Shown here piece by piece: positions 16,588 to 26,036 of a stretch of DNA of 57,655 nt. The notes beneath the pieces were generated by a model, which ran no database searches, had not been told where the DNA came from, and saw nothing but the letters and a program-made list of their open reading frames with translations. The first letter of the stretch is position 1; each line of letters starts with the position of its first letter. Both the position numbers and the translations under genes were made by a program. The DNA is from Ascidiaceihabitans sp. (GTDB taxonomy: Bacteria; Pseudomonadota; Alphaproteobacteria; Rhodobacterales; Rhodobacteraceae). Location of the stretch: NCBI GenBank assembly GCA_029251465.1, contig JAQXDI010000071.1, positions 1 through 57,655 of the forward strand, read 5' to 3'.

Positions 16588-17880
16588 ATGACCGACGGCC
16601 CAACTTATGGTTTTGACACGCTTCAGGTGCATGCAGGTGCCAAACCTGATCCTGCCACAGGCGCGCGCAACACGCCGATCTACCAAACCACAGCGTATGT
16701 TTTTCGCGATGCGGATCACGCAGCGGCGTTGTTTAACCTGCAAGAAGTCGGATTTATCTATTCCCGCCTGACCAACCCGACGGTTGCGGTTTTGCAAGAA
16801 CGCATTGCCACACTCGAGGGCGGCGTTGGCGCGGTTTGCTGCTCGTCCGGTCACGCAGCCCAGATTATGGCGCTGTTCCCACTGATGGGTCCGGGCCTGA
16901 ATATCGTCGCCTCGTCGCGCCTTTATGGCGGTACGATCACGCAGTTTAGCCAGACGATCAAACGTTTTGGTTGGTCCTGTACCTTCGTCGACTTCGACGA
17001 TCTGGACGCGGTCAAAGCTGCGATTGACGACAACACCCGCGCCATTTTCTGCGAGGCGATCGCCAACCCCGGCGGCTATATCACCGACCTTGATGCGATT
17101 TCTGCAATCTCTGACGACGCCGGCATTCCGCTGATCGTCGACAACACGTCAGCCACGCCGTATCTGTGCCGCCCGATTGAACACGGCGCGACGTTGGTTG
17201 TGCATTCCACCACCAAATACCTGACCGGCAACGGCACTGTCACCGGCGGCTGCGTCGTGGATTCCGGCAAATTCGATTGGTCCGCCAACGACAAATTCCC
17301 ATCCCTTAGCCAGCCCGAACCGGCCTACCACGGCCTCAAGTTCCAAGAGACATTCGGCCCGCTTGCCTTTACCTTCCACGGCATTGCAATCGGTCTGCGT
17401 GACCTTGGCATGACCATGAACCCGCAGGCTGCGCACTACACTTTGATGGGCACCGAAACCCTGTCGCTGCGCATGGATCGCCACGTTTTGAATGCTGAAA
17501 AGGTTGCGGGTTGGCTCGAAAATGATCCACGTGTTGACTATGTCACCTACGCCGGTCTGAAATCGTCCCCCTACCATGACCGCGTCGCCAAAATTTGCCC
17601 GCGCGGCGCAGGCGGCCTGTTCACCATCGCGATCAAAGGCGGCTACAACGCGTGTGTGAAACTGGTCAACGCGCTGGAAATTTTCAGCCACGTTGCCAAT
17701 TTGGGTGACACGCGTTCGCTGATCATCCATTCGGCATCGACCACGCACCGCCAGTTGACGATTGAACAGCAACGCGCCGCCGGGGCCGCCCCAGAAGTCG
17801 TGCGTATTTCCATCGGGATCGAGGACGCAGACGATCTGATCGCCGATCTGGACCAAGCATTGGCAAAAGCCAGCAGCTAA
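16588..17880 (+). CDS. metY: O-acetylhomoserine aminocarboxypropyltransferase (sulfhydrylase)
   Basis: A 430-aa member of the Cys/Met metabolism PLP enzymes, the length expected for MetY. The PLP lysine is K210 in HSTTKYLTGNG, and the N-terminal block TLQVHAGAKPDPATGARNTPIYQT is typical. It makes homocysteine from O-acetylhomoserine and sulfide in methionine synthesis. A GAGGAA Shine-Dalgarno lies 7 bases before the ATG. It is a single-gene unit followed by a hairpin at 17889-17924. Confidence 0.93.
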   Translation: MTDGPTYGFDTLQVHAGAKPDPATGARNTPIYQTTAYVFRDADHAAALFNLQEVGFIYSRLTNPTVAVLQERIATLEGGVGAVCCSSGHAAQIMALFPLMGPGLNIVASSRLYGGTITQFSQTIKRFGWSCTFVDFDDLDAVKAAIDDNTRAIFCEAIANPGGYITDLDAISAISDDAGIPLIVDNTSATPYLCRPIEHGATLVVHSTTKYLTGNGTVTGGCVVDSGKFDWSANDKFPSLSQPEPAYHGLKFQETFGPLAFTFHGIAIGLRDLGMTMNPQAAHYTLMGTETLSLRMDRHVLNAEKVAGWLENDPRVDYVTYAGLKSSPYHDRVAKICPRGAGGLFTIAIKGGYNACVKLVNALEIFSHVANLGDTRSLIIHSASTTHRQLTIEQQRAAGAAPEVVRISIGIEDADDLIADLDQALAKASS

Positions 17881-17888
17881 GCAACTAT

Positions 17889-17924
17889 TTGCCTCCGTCT
17901 TGTGGATCACACAGGCGGAGGCAA
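17889..17924 (+). terminator. Hairpin after metY
   Basis: TTGCCTCCGTCTTGTG and its near-complement CACACAGGCGGAGGCAA form a stem of about 15 pairs with a very short loop, 9 bases past the metY stop. No T-run follows, so it may be a 3'-end stabiliser rather than a classic intrinsic terminator. Confidence 0.55.
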
Positions 17925-18139
17925 CCATTCAAGCGCCACTTAAAGAACATCGACCAACACTCTGAAATCAGTCATTTTAGTACCATCCGTCTTTGTGCGT
18001 TTTTGCGAAATACTGCCCCAATTCAGCGGCAAAATCACGATACACGCGCAACCCTTCCCATACCGCCATTCCTGCACTATCTTAGCCACAGATGAACCAC
18101 GCGTCTTTGGCGCGCCTATCACTGTGGAAACGACCTCGC

Positions 18140-20446
18140 ATGAAGCCGAACTTCGCGCTTTCGCTCTCTTTTGAAGGCATTCGCCTGCTGCACCGCGCAG
18201 CGGATGGTTGGCGTGTGGTGGGCGATGTCGCGTTGGACACGGCCGATCTGAACGCTGATTTGGCCGCGTTGCACGCTACGGCTGACGGGTTGGAACCGGA
18301 CGGAATTGCGACAAAACTGATCGTTCCAAACGACCAGATCCGCTATCTCAAGCTTGAAACCGGTGATGTTTCAAATGGTGATCGACGCGCTGCGGCTGAA
18401 ATCGGGCTGAATGGTGCGACGCCCTACCCGATCGAAGAACTGGCCTATGACATCAGCATCGATGGTCCGACAACCTACGTTGCCGCTGTTGCACGCGAGA
18501 CTTTGGCCGAGGCCGAAGCCTTTGCCGCAGAGCACCAGTTTAACCCGCTAAGCTGCGTGGCCATCCCCGAAAACGATAGCTTTGTTGGCGAACCTTTCTT
18601 TGGTCAAACCGAAGGCGCGCCCGCAGATGTGGAACGCGACACCGCAGCAATCATGGTTGTCGCCGGTGATCCGATACCGAATGTGGTAGAACCGGAGCCG
18701 GCCGCAGAAATAGCTGTCGAAGACCCTGAAACGGTTGCGCCAGTGAAGCCCGCAGCAGAACCACAAAGTCCTGTGGTTCCGGTTATCCCACTTGCTGAAA
18801 CCAAGCTGGTCGTTGAACCGACACCCTTTGTCGGGTTTGCCAGTCGACGCGCGCCAGACAGTCAAGACGCGAAATCGACCCCGAAATTGTCCGGTGCCTC
18901 GCGCACGAACGCACCTGAAATTGCAGCGCCGCCCGTCACCACGGTGTCAGCACCCAGCCTGCCCGTTGATCCCGATGCGGCACCGCCAATCGTTGCGATG
19001 GCAGCACCGCCAGAGGCACAAGCGCACCCCGACGCCAGCGTCGAAGGTGCCCCTGAACCAAGCATCACAGCAGGCTTTTTAAGCCGCCGTATAACGCCCA
19101 AAACCGTCAAAGCAGCGGGGCCGATAAAAACCGCACCAAAAACCGAAGCGCAGCGCATGACCATCTTTGGTGCGCGCAAATCCGACACTGTTGCGGTGGG
19201 TGGCAAGCCCCGGTTCTTGGGCCTGATGTTGATGGCCGCGTTGCTGGTCATGCTGGCAGGCGTCGCGGCCTGGGCCTCTGTATTCATGGACGAAGGGTTG
19301 GCCCGTTTCTTTGGGCCCAGCCGCTCAGAACAGCTCGCCACAGCGCCAGAATCTCTTCTGCCGGAAACCTCCAGCGAAAACGCGGCGACGTTCACAACCG
19401 CGTCGCTTGGCACCGGTCTTAGCCCCGAAGATCAGGCGGTTCTGGATGCCTTGCGCAACCCGATCCCAGAACCCCAAACCGATTTGCCGCAGCTAAGTCA
19501 GACCGAGCAGGAAAGCCGCTATGCGGTGACGGGCATTTGGCCAAAAGCGCCGCAAGTCCCTGTTCCCGCAGCACTTGTGCCGCTTGATGATTTGTATGTT
19601 ACAGGCATTGATCCGGTCAGCTCTGCCAATGATGCAGTCGCGCTGCCCGATGCAGAATCCTACGCCACGGACCGTGTGCCGGGCGCGTTAGCAGCCCCCG
19701 CCGCTGCCGGAACCGCGTTTGCACTGGATGATCACGGATTGGTTATTCCGACGCCCGAAGGTGCGGTTAGCCCCGACGGCGTTGTCGTTTATGCTGGTCG
19801 TCCGCCGTCGGTGCCGCCAAAAACCCCGACGCGGTTTGAACAGACACCCGACCTGAATGCCGAAAACCTGGAGATTGCAAAAATCCGGCCACGCGATCGC
19901 CCCGGTGATCTGGTTGAGCGTAATGAACGTTCGAACCTTGGTGGGTTAACCCGCACCGAATTGGCCGAACTGCGCCCGCGTCTGCGCCCTGCTTTGGAAA
20001 ACGCCGAAGAAGAAAAGATTGAGGACGAAAAAGCGGTTCAGACACCGAACCCGCAAGCCGTTGTGGCCTCGCGTCGGCCCGACGGGCGTCCGCGCAATTT
20101 TGCCCGTATCGTGGACCGCGCGATCAAGGCGCAACCGCAAGAAACCGAAGCGACCCGCGTGGCGGCTGTCGCCCCCCGCACCGTCACCCCAAAAATTCCG
20201 ACCAAAACCAGCGTCGCTAAAGAAGCGACCGTGCGCAACGCCATCAAATTCGGGCGCGTGAACCTGATCGGCGTTTACGGCAAACCCTCGAGCCGGCGTG
20301 CCTTGGTGCGTTTGGCAAACGGGCGTTATCAAAAGGTCCAAGTCGGTGATCGCATCGACGGCGGGCGCGTGTCAGCTATCGGTGACAGCGAGCTGCGCTA
20401 CAAAAAGGGCAGCCGCAATCTGGTGTTGAAAATGCCAAAGGGCTGA
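18140..20446 (+). CDS. Large single-pass protein with a PilP/GspC-like C-terminus
   Basis: 768 aa in four parts. About 1-170 is a compact domain that resembles the start of actin-like PilM/GspL proteins (FALSLSFEGIRLLHRA...). Residues 170-355 are Pro/Ala/Glu-rich and probably disordered. One membrane segment lies at about 358-382. A second low-complexity region leads to a final 65-residue domain (GRVNLIGVYG...RYQKVQVGDRIDGGRVSAIGD...) with the pattern of PilP/GspC homology regions. It is a typical roseobacter protein often labelled PilP-like. No secretion or pilus gene is adjacent. The ATG at 18140 is preferred because it begins the conserved domain; an ATG at 18092 is also in frame, and neither has a clear Shine-Dalgarno. 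Confidence 0.75.
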   Translation: MKPNFALSLSFEGIRLLHRAADGWRVVGDVALDTADLNADLAALHATADGLEPDGIATKLIVPNDQIRYLKLETGDVSNGDRRAAAEIGLNGATPYPIEELAYDISIDGPTTYVAAVARETLAEAEAFAAEHQFNPLSCVAIPENDSFVGEPFFGQTEGAPADVERDTAAIMVVAGDPIPNVVEPEPAAEIAVEDPETVAPVKPAAEPQSPVVPVIPLAETKLVVEPTPFVGFASRRAPDSQDAKSTPKLSGASRTNAPEIAAPPVTTVSAPSLPVDPDAAPPIVAMAAPPEAQAHPDASVEGAPEPSITAGFLSRRITPKTVKAAGPIKTAPKTEAQRMTIFGARKSDTVAVGGKPRFLGLMLMAALLVMLAGVAAWASVFMDEGLARFFGPSRSEQLATAPESLLPETSSENAATFTTASLGTGLSPEDQAVLDALRNPIPEPQTDLPQLSQTEQESRYAVTGIWPKAPQVPVPAALVPLDDLYVTGIDPVSSANDAVALPDAESYATDRVPGALAAPAAAGTAFALDDHGLVIPTPEGAVSPDGVVVYAGRPPSVPPKTPTRFEQTPDLNAENLEIAKIRPRDRPGDLVERNERSNLGGLTRTELAELRPRLRPALENAEEEKIEDEKAVQTPNPQAVVASRRPDGRPRNFARIVDRAIKAQPQETEATRVAAVAPRTVTPKIPTKTSVAKEATVRNAIKFGRVNLIGVYGKPSSRRALVRLANGRYQKVQVGDRIDGGRVSAIGDSELRYKKGSRNLVLKMPKG

Positions 20447-20484
20447 CGCATCGCCAGCCCATCGCGCCGTTTATTTTCAATCAG

Positions 20485-21579
20485 TTAGCTGGCTTTCAAT
20501 TCGCCTGAATTGATTTGCTCTTGCTCGATGCTCTCGAACAGCGCTTTGAAATTGCCCTCGCCAAAGCCGTCGTCACCTTTGCGCTGGATGAATTCAAAAA
20601 AGATCGGGCCGATCACGGTTTTTGAAAAGATTTGCAGCAATATCTTGGTCTCGCCGCCTTCATCCACACCTTCACCGTCGATCAGGATGCCGTGTTTTTT
20701 CATGCGATCCAGCGGTTCGTCATGCCCCACGACGCGGGTTTTGGACAGGTCGTAATACGCCTCTGGCGGGCCCGGCATGAATTTCAGGCCATTGCCGGCA
20801 ATCGTGTCGGTGCTGTCGTACAAATTGTCCGATCCAACAGCGATGTGCTGGATGCCTTCGCCGTTGTATTTTTTCAGATAGGCCACGATCTGGCCAGTTT
20901 CACCGCGATCCTCGTTGATCGGAATGCGGATGCGGCCACAGGGTGATGTCAACGCACGGCTGCGCAATCCGCTGTGTTTGCCTTCGATATCAAAGAACCG
21001 GATTTCGCGGAAATTGAACAGATCGCCGTAGAACTTGAACCACTTGTCCATGTTTCCTTTGTGCACGTTGTGCGTCAGGTGATCGAGGTAAAAGAAGCCG
21101 ACGCCGCGCGGTTTGGATTGCACAATCCAGTCGAAATCTGCGTTGTAAGGCGACGTGTCAAAATACTGATCGACGAAATACAAAAGCGAGCCGCCGATGC
21201 CTTCGATCGCCGGCATGTCCAGCGTTTTGTCAGCCCCGGTGTAGGGCACGCCGCCCTTGGCCACCGCATGTTCAAACGCCTTTTGCGCATCCGCCACACG
21301 CCAGCCCATGGACGGGGCGCAGGGCCCGTGTTCATCGACAAACCGCGCCGCAAAGCTGTCGGGATCGGCGTTCAAAATATAGGTCACATCGCCTTGCTGC
21401 CACAGCTCGATTTGTTTGACCTTGTGATTGGCCACATGCGCGTAGCCCATTTTTGTGAACACGTCGCGCAGCGCTTGGGGGTCAGGATGCGCGAATTCGA
21501 CAAATTCAAACCCGTCAGTGCCTGCCGGATTTTCAGCCGTGATTTCAGCGCGCGGTGCGTTATGCGGGAAAGGGCCCAT
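20485..21579 (-). CDS. hppD: 4-hydroxyphenylpyruvate dioxygenase
   Basis: The 364-aa enzyme converts 4-hydroxyphenylpyruvate to homogentisate in tyrosine breakdown, using a non-heme Fe(II). Seen are two vicinal-oxygen-chelate domains, with the metal-ligand histidines in HLTHNVHKG and GIQHIAVGSDN. The conserved C-terminal stretch GPIFFEFIQRKGDDGFGEGN carries the third ligand (Glu). Length is that of the bacterial family. It is divergent from an Lrp-type regulator with palindromic sites between them. Homogentisate dioxygenase is not in the window. Confidence 0.96.
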   Translation of the reverse strand: MGPFPHNAPRAEITAENPAGTDGFEFVEFAHPDPQALRDVFTKMGYAHVANHKVKQIELWQQGDVTYILNADPDSFAARFVDEHGPCAPSMGWRVADAQKAFEHAVAKGGVPYTGADKTLDMPAIEGIGGSLLYFVDQYFDTSPYNADFDWIVQSKPRGVGFFYLDHLTHNVHKGNMDKWFKFYGDLFNFREIRFFDIEGKHSGLRSRALTSPCGRIRIPINEDRGETGQIVAYLKKYNGEGIQHIAVGSDNLYDSTDTIAGNGLKFMPGPPEAYYDLSKTRVVGHDEPLDRMKKHGILIDGEGVDEGGETKILLQIFSKTVIGPIFFEFIQRKGDDGFGEGNFKALFESIEQEQINSGELKAS

Positions 21580-21663
21580 CGATATCTCCAGATTCTATGA
21601 CTTCGTGTAGATTACCCGCAATCAAACGCGCATATTGCGCATTGTGACGCACGTGGATTGCAG

Positions 21664-21684
21664 TTTGCGCGTGCTTTGTGCAAA
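21664..21684. promoter_or_regulatory. Palindrome between hppD and the Lrp gene
   Basis: TTTGC-N11-GCAAA lies in the 135-base divergent spacer; nearby at about 21628-21640 is a second GCGCATATTGCGC dyad. Symmetric sites of this size are typical Lrp/AsnC operators, so the adjacent regulator probably controls both genes from here. Confidence 0.45.
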
Positions 21685-21714
21685 ATCAGGCAATTCACGC
21701 AAGGAACACGCACC

Positions 21715-22170
21715 ATGTTGGATGCCATCGACACCCGTCTGCTTGCCGCCTTGCAAAAGGATGCGCATTTGACCTCGCAACAACTGAGCGAGCAATTGAA
21801 CTTATCGGCGAGCCAAGCTGGTCGGCGCCGGCAACGCCTTGAGGCCGAAGGTTACATCGAAGGCTACACCGCGCGCCTGAACCCTTCCCGCCTTGGCCTT
21901 GCTGTGCAAGGGTTTGTGCAGGTGCATCTGTCCACCCACGGCCCCGAACATTCCACCAGCTTTGCGCGATTGGTGAAAACCCAACCCCAGATCACGAGCG
22001 CGTGGACAATGACCGGCGATGCGGACTATCTATTGAGGGTGTATTGCGCTGACCTTGGCGCGCTTCACCAATTGATCCACGATGTGTTGCTGCCGCATGT
22101 GGCCGTGGCCCGTGTGCACAGTCAAATTGTGATGGACCAGTTGAAGCGCGACAGTCCGCTGCCCACATAG
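21715..22170 (+). CDS. Lrp/AsnC family transcriptional regulator
   Basis: 151 aa: an N-terminal helix-turn-helix (LDAIDTRLLAALQKDAHLTSQQ... to about residue 55) and a C-terminal RAM ligand-binding domain (about 65-140). The ATG at 21715 is preceded by AAGGAA at good spacing and matches family length; an upstream in-frame ATG at 21658 lies in the promoter region and is rejected. Divergent from hppD, it probably controls tyrosine or phenylalanine catabolism, with an aromatic amino acid as ligand. Confidence 0.9.
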   Translation: MLDAIDTRLLAALQKDAHLTSQQLSEQLNLSASQAGRRRQRLEAEGYIEGYTARLNPSRLGLAVQGFVQVHLSTHGPEHSTSFARLVKTQPQITSAWTMTGDADYLLRVYCADLGALHQLIHDVLLPHVAVARVHSQIVMDQLKRDSPLPT

Positions 22171-22200
22171 TTTCAGCCGCCGAACCAACAGGAGCCTCGC

Positions 22201-24075
22201 TTGGAAAGTTTTCTCTATCAAGCTTCGATCTACCTTGTCGCCGCCGTGATCGCGGTTCCGATTGCTGCACGTTTGGGGCTGGGATCGGTTTTGGGGTATC
22301 TCGCGGCCGGGATCATCATTGGTCCGGTGCTGGGTCTGGTCGGAACCGAGACACAGGATCTGCAGCATTTTGCTGAATTTGGCGTGGTGATGATGCTGTT
22401 TCTGATCGGGTTGGAATTGGAACCACGCGCCCTTTGGGACATGCGGCATCGGCTGTTGGGCCTTGGCGGCATGCAGGTGGTCCTAAGTGCTGCAGCCCTC
22501 ATGGGGGTCGCGCTGGCCTACGGGCAACCTTGGGGCACATCCTTGGCAATTGGTCTGACGCTGTCGCTCAGTTCGACGGCTATCGTGTTACAAACATTGA
22601 ACGAAAAGGGATTGATGCAAACCACTGGCGGGCGATCCGTGTTTTCGGTGCTGCTGACCCAAGACATCGCGGTGATCCCGATCTTGGCGTTTTTGCCGCT
22701 GCTGATCGTGACGCTGCCTGTCACGGTTTCCGAAAACGGAGCACTGCAGCGGGTCAGCGATGCGGCCCACGGCGACGGGCACAACACCATGAGCCTGGTT
22801 GAAGGTTTGCCCGCTTGGGGCGTCACGCTGGTGACCATCGGGGCCGTTGCCGCGATCATCTTTGCCGGTATTTTCCTGACCCGTCCGGTGTTTCGGTTTA
22901 TCCACGCGGCGCATCTGCGCGAGATGTACACGGCCCTTGCCCTACTGATTATCGTGAGCATTTCGTTCCTGATGATGCTGGTTGGTCTGTCCCCGGCGTT
23001 GGGCGCGTTTTTGGCTGGTGTGGTTCTGGCCTCAAGCGAATTCAGGCACGAGCTGGAGTCGGATTTGAACCCCTTCAAAGGGCTGCTGCTGGGGCTGTTT
23101 TTTATCACGGTCGGTGCGGGTATCAACTTTACCCTGCTGTTTTCGAACATGCCCGCGATCATCTCGATGGCGGTGTTGGTGATCACGATCAAAGGGGCCG
23201 TGCTTTGGTTCTTGGGGCGCGCATTCAAACTGAAGGGGCGCCATCAATGGCTGTTTGCGCTGGGGCTGGCGCAGGCTGGCGAGTTCGGATTTGTGCTGGT
23301 GTCGTTTTCCGTCAGCCAAGGGGTGATTGCGAAAGACGTGGCCGAAACGCTGTTGCTGGTGATTGCGCTGTCGATGCTGATCACGCCGCTGTTGTTCATC
23401 GTCTACGAGCTGATTTCGCGCAAATTGGGCGAGCCTCGCGTGCAACATGAACCGGACGAAATCGACAGCGAAGGACCGGTGATTATCGCGGGCATTGGCC
23501 GCTTTGGGCAGATCGTGAACCGCCTGGTTCGCGCCAGCGGTTTTGAAACTGTGGTGTTGGATCACAACATGGAAACGATCCAGCTGATGCGCCGCTTTGG
23601 CGTAAAGGGGTTCTTAGGCGATCCAACGCGCTTGGACATTTTGCACGCGGCAGGTCTGGACACCGCCCGGGTTTTGGTTGTCGCGTTGGATGACAAGGAT
23701 GCGGCCATCCGGTTGATCAAGACAGCGCGAAAAGAGCGCCCGGATCTGCACATCGTCGCGCGCGCGTATGACCGCACGCACACCTATCGACTGTTTCAGG
23801 CGGGCGCGAATGACATTGTGCGCGAACTGTTCGATAGCTCACTGCGTGCAGGACGGTACGTGTTGGAAAATGTCGGCCTCAGCGAATTTGAAGCGGCCGA
23901 GGCCGAGCGGGTTTTCTACCATCATGACCGCGATTCCGTGAAGGAATTGGCGCAGTTGTGGGATCCGTCCTTGCCCGCCAGCGAAAACGCACCCTACGTG
24001 GCACGGGCCCGCGAGCTGCAAAACGAGTTGGAAACCGCGATCCTGTCACAGGTAGAAACCCGCAAATCGGCGTAA
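22201..24075 (+). CDS. CPA2 family cation/proton antiporter with TrkA-N domain
   Basis: 624 aa: about 12-13 membrane segments in residues 1-410 of the Na+/H+ exchanger fold, with the LSLSSTAIVLQ and GAFLAGVVLASSE motifs. A cytosolic Rossmann NAD-binding (RCK/TrkA-N) domain follows from about 420 (GPVIIAGIGRFGQIV). This is the layout of KefB/KefC-type potassium efflux systems and their YbaL-like relatives; the ancillary KefF/KefG protein is absent nearby. The start is a TTG 7 bases after AGGAG, 31 bases beyond the Lrp gene, so the two may be cotranscribed. Confidence 0.9.
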   Translation: MESFLYQASIYLVAAVIAVPIAARLGLGSVLGYLAAGIIIGPVLGLVGTETQDLQHFAEFGVVMMLFLIGLELEPRALWDMRHRLLGLGGMQVVLSAAALMGVALAYGQPWGTSLAIGLTLSLSSTAIVLQTLNEKGLMQTTGGRSVFSVLLTQDIAVIPILAFLPLLIVTLPVTVSENGALQRVSDAAHGDGHNTMSLVEGLPAWGVTLVTIGAVAAIIFAGIFLTRPVFRFIHAAHLREMYTALALLIIVSISFLMMLVGLSPALGAFLAGVVLASSEFRHELESDLNPFKGLLLGLFFITVGAGINFTLLFSNMPAIISMAVLVITIKGAVLWFLGRAFKLKGRHQWLFALGLAQAGEFGFVLVSFSVSQGVIAKDVAETLLLVIALSMLITPLLFIVYELISRKLGEPRVQHEPDEIDSEGPVIIAGIGRFGQIVNRLVRASGFETVVLDHNMETIQLMRRFGVKGFLGDPTRLDILHAAGLDTARVLVVALDDKDAAIRLIKTARKERPDLHIVARAYDRTHTYRLFQAGANDIVRELFDSSLRAGRYVLENVGLSEFEAAEAERVFYHHDRDSVKELAQLWDPSLPASENAPYVARARELQNELETAILSQVETRKSA

Positions 24076-24102
24076 GCTGCGGTGGTGGGGGACACGCCCA
24101 CC

Positions 24103-25119
24103 TTACCCGTCTGAAACGCCTGCTTCGGCAAAGGTCGCCATGCCAGAGTGGCATGCGATCGCACCTTGCAACACACCGATTGCCAAGGCACCACCTGATG
24201 CCTCGCCCAAGCGCAGACCAAGCTGCAACAGCGGTGCTTTGCCCAGCGTGTTTAGCATCCGTGCGTGCGCGCCTTCAGCGCTTTGGTGGCCAGCGACAGC
24301 GTGATCCAGCGCGCCTTTTTGCGCCACCTCAAGGCAGGCGGCAGCGGCGCAACAGATAAATCCGTCTAAAATTACCGGAATGCGCAACACGCGCGCCCGT
24401 AGGATCGCGCCCGCCATGCCCGCCAATTCGCGCCCGCCAAGGGCCGCCAGAACATCTAGCCCGTCGCCTTTGCCACCGTGCAGCGCGACACCTTCCGCGA
24501 CGACGTTGGTTTTGGCCTGTAATGCCGCATCGTCAACGCCAGTGCCCCGCCCTGTCCAGTCAGACGCTGCGCCGCCAAACAGCGCCATGCCGATTGCCGC
24601 AGCTGAGGTCGTGTTGCCGATGCCCATTTCGCCGGTCACCAGCAGATCAGCACCCGCGTCAACAGCGTTCCAGCCAGTGCGCAAGGCCTCGATCACCTCG
24701 GCCTCGCTCATGGCGACGGATTGAGTGAAATCAGCAGTCGGCGTGTCCAAGGACAACGCGTGAACGTCCATTTTAGCGCCGAACGCTTTGGCCAATTGAT
24801 TGATCGCCGCCCCGCCGTGTTGGAAATTCAGCACCATCTGTTCGGTGACTTCTGGCGGGAATGCAGACACGCCTTTGGCCGCAACGCCGTGATTGCCTGC
24901 GAACACGATGATCTGCGGGGCGCTGAGCGACGGGCGGTCAGTGCCGCGCCATCCGGCGTACCAGATCGCGAGGTCTTCGAGCCGGCCCAGCGCGCCCGGT
25001 GGTTTGGTCAGTTGGCCGTTGCGCGCCGTCGCGCCCGCCGTTGCATCCGCATCCGCATCAGGCAGGCCTGCCATGATCGCGCGCACGTCGTTCAATGTGT
25101 TGAAAGCTGGTTGCGTCAT
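24103..25119 (-). CDS. cobT: Nicotinate-nucleotide--dimethylbenzimidazole phosphoribosyltransferase
   Basis: The 338-aa enzyme makes alpha-ribazole phosphate for the lower ligand of cobalamin. Recognisable are [12 protein letters not shown] near residue 40, the loop [17 protein letters not shown], and the [13 protein letters not shown] phosphate-binding motif near 165. Length matches CobT. It is divergent from cobS, which uses its product, and they share a 99-base spacer that holds a perfect hairpin but is too short for a full cobalamin riboswitch. Confidence 0.95.
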   Translation of the reverse strand: MTQPAFNTLNDVRAIMAGLPDADADATAGATARNGQLTKPPGALGRLEDLAIWYAGWRGTDRPSLSAPQIIVFAGNHGVAAKGVSAFPPEVTEQMVLNFQHGGAAINQLAKAFGAKMDVHALSLDTPTADFTQSVAMSEAEVIEALRTGWNAVDAGADLLVTGEMGIGNTTSAAAIGMALFGGAASDWTGRGTGVDDAALQAKTNVVAEGVALHGGKGDGLDVLAALGGRELAGMAGAILRARVLRIPVILDGFICCAAAACLEVAQKGALDHAVAGHQSAEGAHARMLNTLGKAPLLQLGLRLGEASGGALAIGVLQGAIACHSGMATFAEAGVSDG

Positions 25120-25143
25120 GTGTGTACCCCATTCGATGTCACT

Positions 25144-25163
25144 GGCGTCTCTTGTCAGACGCC
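25144..25163. promoter_or_regulatory. Perfect hairpin in the cobT-cobS spacer
   Basis: GGCGTCT and AGACGCC flank CTTGTC, a perfect 7-bp stem with 6-base loop, 56 bases before cobS and 25 before cobT. It may be an operator or a leader hairpin. I see no B12-box around it. Confidence 0.35.
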
Positions 25164-25218
25164 TCGCGCCTGTTTACCCAATGCATGTCGCACTGCAAGA
25201 CAAGAAAAAGGCGCTGAA

Positions 25219-25977
25219 ATGAATAAAAACGACCCATCCCAACCCTCGGCTTGGGATTTGATTGTCGCGGCTGCGCTGCTGACACGCCTGCCCTTGCCCC
25301 ACGCCCCAAAACAGGCGTTCGAAAATCAGGCGCGCGCGGTCTGGGCCTTTCCGCTGGTCGGTTTGCTGATTGGCGCATTGATGTGCGTGGTTGGGGCCCT
25401 TGCGCTGGCTTTGGGTCTAGAGGCCGGCATCGCTGCCGGACTGATGCTGGGTGCGTCTGTCGTCGCGACCGGTGCGATGCACGAAGACGGTCTTGCCGAT
25501 TGCGCCGACGGGTTTTGGGGTGGCTTTGCCCCTGCCCGCCGATTGGAGATCATGAAAGACAGCCAGATTGGTACTTACGGTGTGCTGGCCCTGATCATCT
25601 TGGTCGGTTTGCGCTGGATGGCCCTGACAACCTTGATTAATTTCGGCTGGGGTGCGGTGATTTGCGCGGCTGTTCTGTCACGTGCAATGATGCCGATTGC
25701 GATGAATACGCTGCCGTATACCCGCGAAAACGGATTGGCACACAGCGTCGGCAAACCATCAAGCCGTGTTGTGCAGATCGCTGTAATCACAGGCGTGGTC
25801 CTTGCATTGCTTGCCGCTGGATGGTCCGCGTTGGTCGCGCTGCTGGTCGCCCTTGCCTGCGCGGCACTCGTTCGGTTGATCGCCAAGGCGAAAATCGGTG
25901 GTCAGACCGGGGATGTTCTGGGGGCGACGCAAGTCATCAGCGAAACAGCGGTTTTGATCACGCTGGCGATCATTTAA
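25219..25977 (+). CDS. cobS: Adenosylcobinamide-GDP ribazoletransferase (cobalamin synthase)
   Basis: A 252-aa inner-membrane protein that joins adenosylcobinamide-GDP to alpha-ribazole. It shows RLPLP near residue 25, the acidic HEDGLADCADGFWGG motif near 94, and DSQIGTYG near 115, with about six membrane segments. The ATG at 25219 gives family length; codons further upstream in frame overlap cobT on the other strand. A rho-independent terminator follows at once. Confidence 0.95.
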   Translation: MNKNDPSQPSAWDLIVAAALLTRLPLPHAPKQAFENQARAVWAFPLVGLLIGALMCVVGALALALGLEAGIAAGLMLGASVVATGAMHEDGLADCADGFWGGFAPARRLEIMKDSQIGTYGVLALIILVGLRWMALTTLINFGWGAVICAAVLSRAMMPIAMNTLPYTRENGLAHSVGKPSSRVVQIAVITGVVLALLAAGWSALVALLVALACAALVRLIAKAKIGGQTGDVLGATQVISETAVLITLAII

Positions 25978-25983
25978 ACGAAG

Positions 25984-26020
25984 ACCGCGCGCATCCCTGA
26001 GGACACGCGCGGTGATTTTT
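25984..26020 (+). terminator. Rho-independent terminator of cobS
   Basis: ACCGCGCG and CGCGCGGT pair over a 14-base loop, followed by GATTTTT, 6 bases after the cobS stop. It may also end the converging carD transcript, though the T-run on that side is weak. Confidence 0.75.
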
Positions 26021-26036
26021 ACAAACTTTTAGTGGC

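Noticed and set aside
24721..25218. 5' extension of the cobS frame
   Set aside because: Overlaps cobT on the other strand for 400 bases; ATG at 25219 gives normal CobS length.
25120..25218. Cobalamin riboswitch between cobT and cobS
   Set aside because: Only 99 bases and no B12-box sequence; not long enough for the aptamer.
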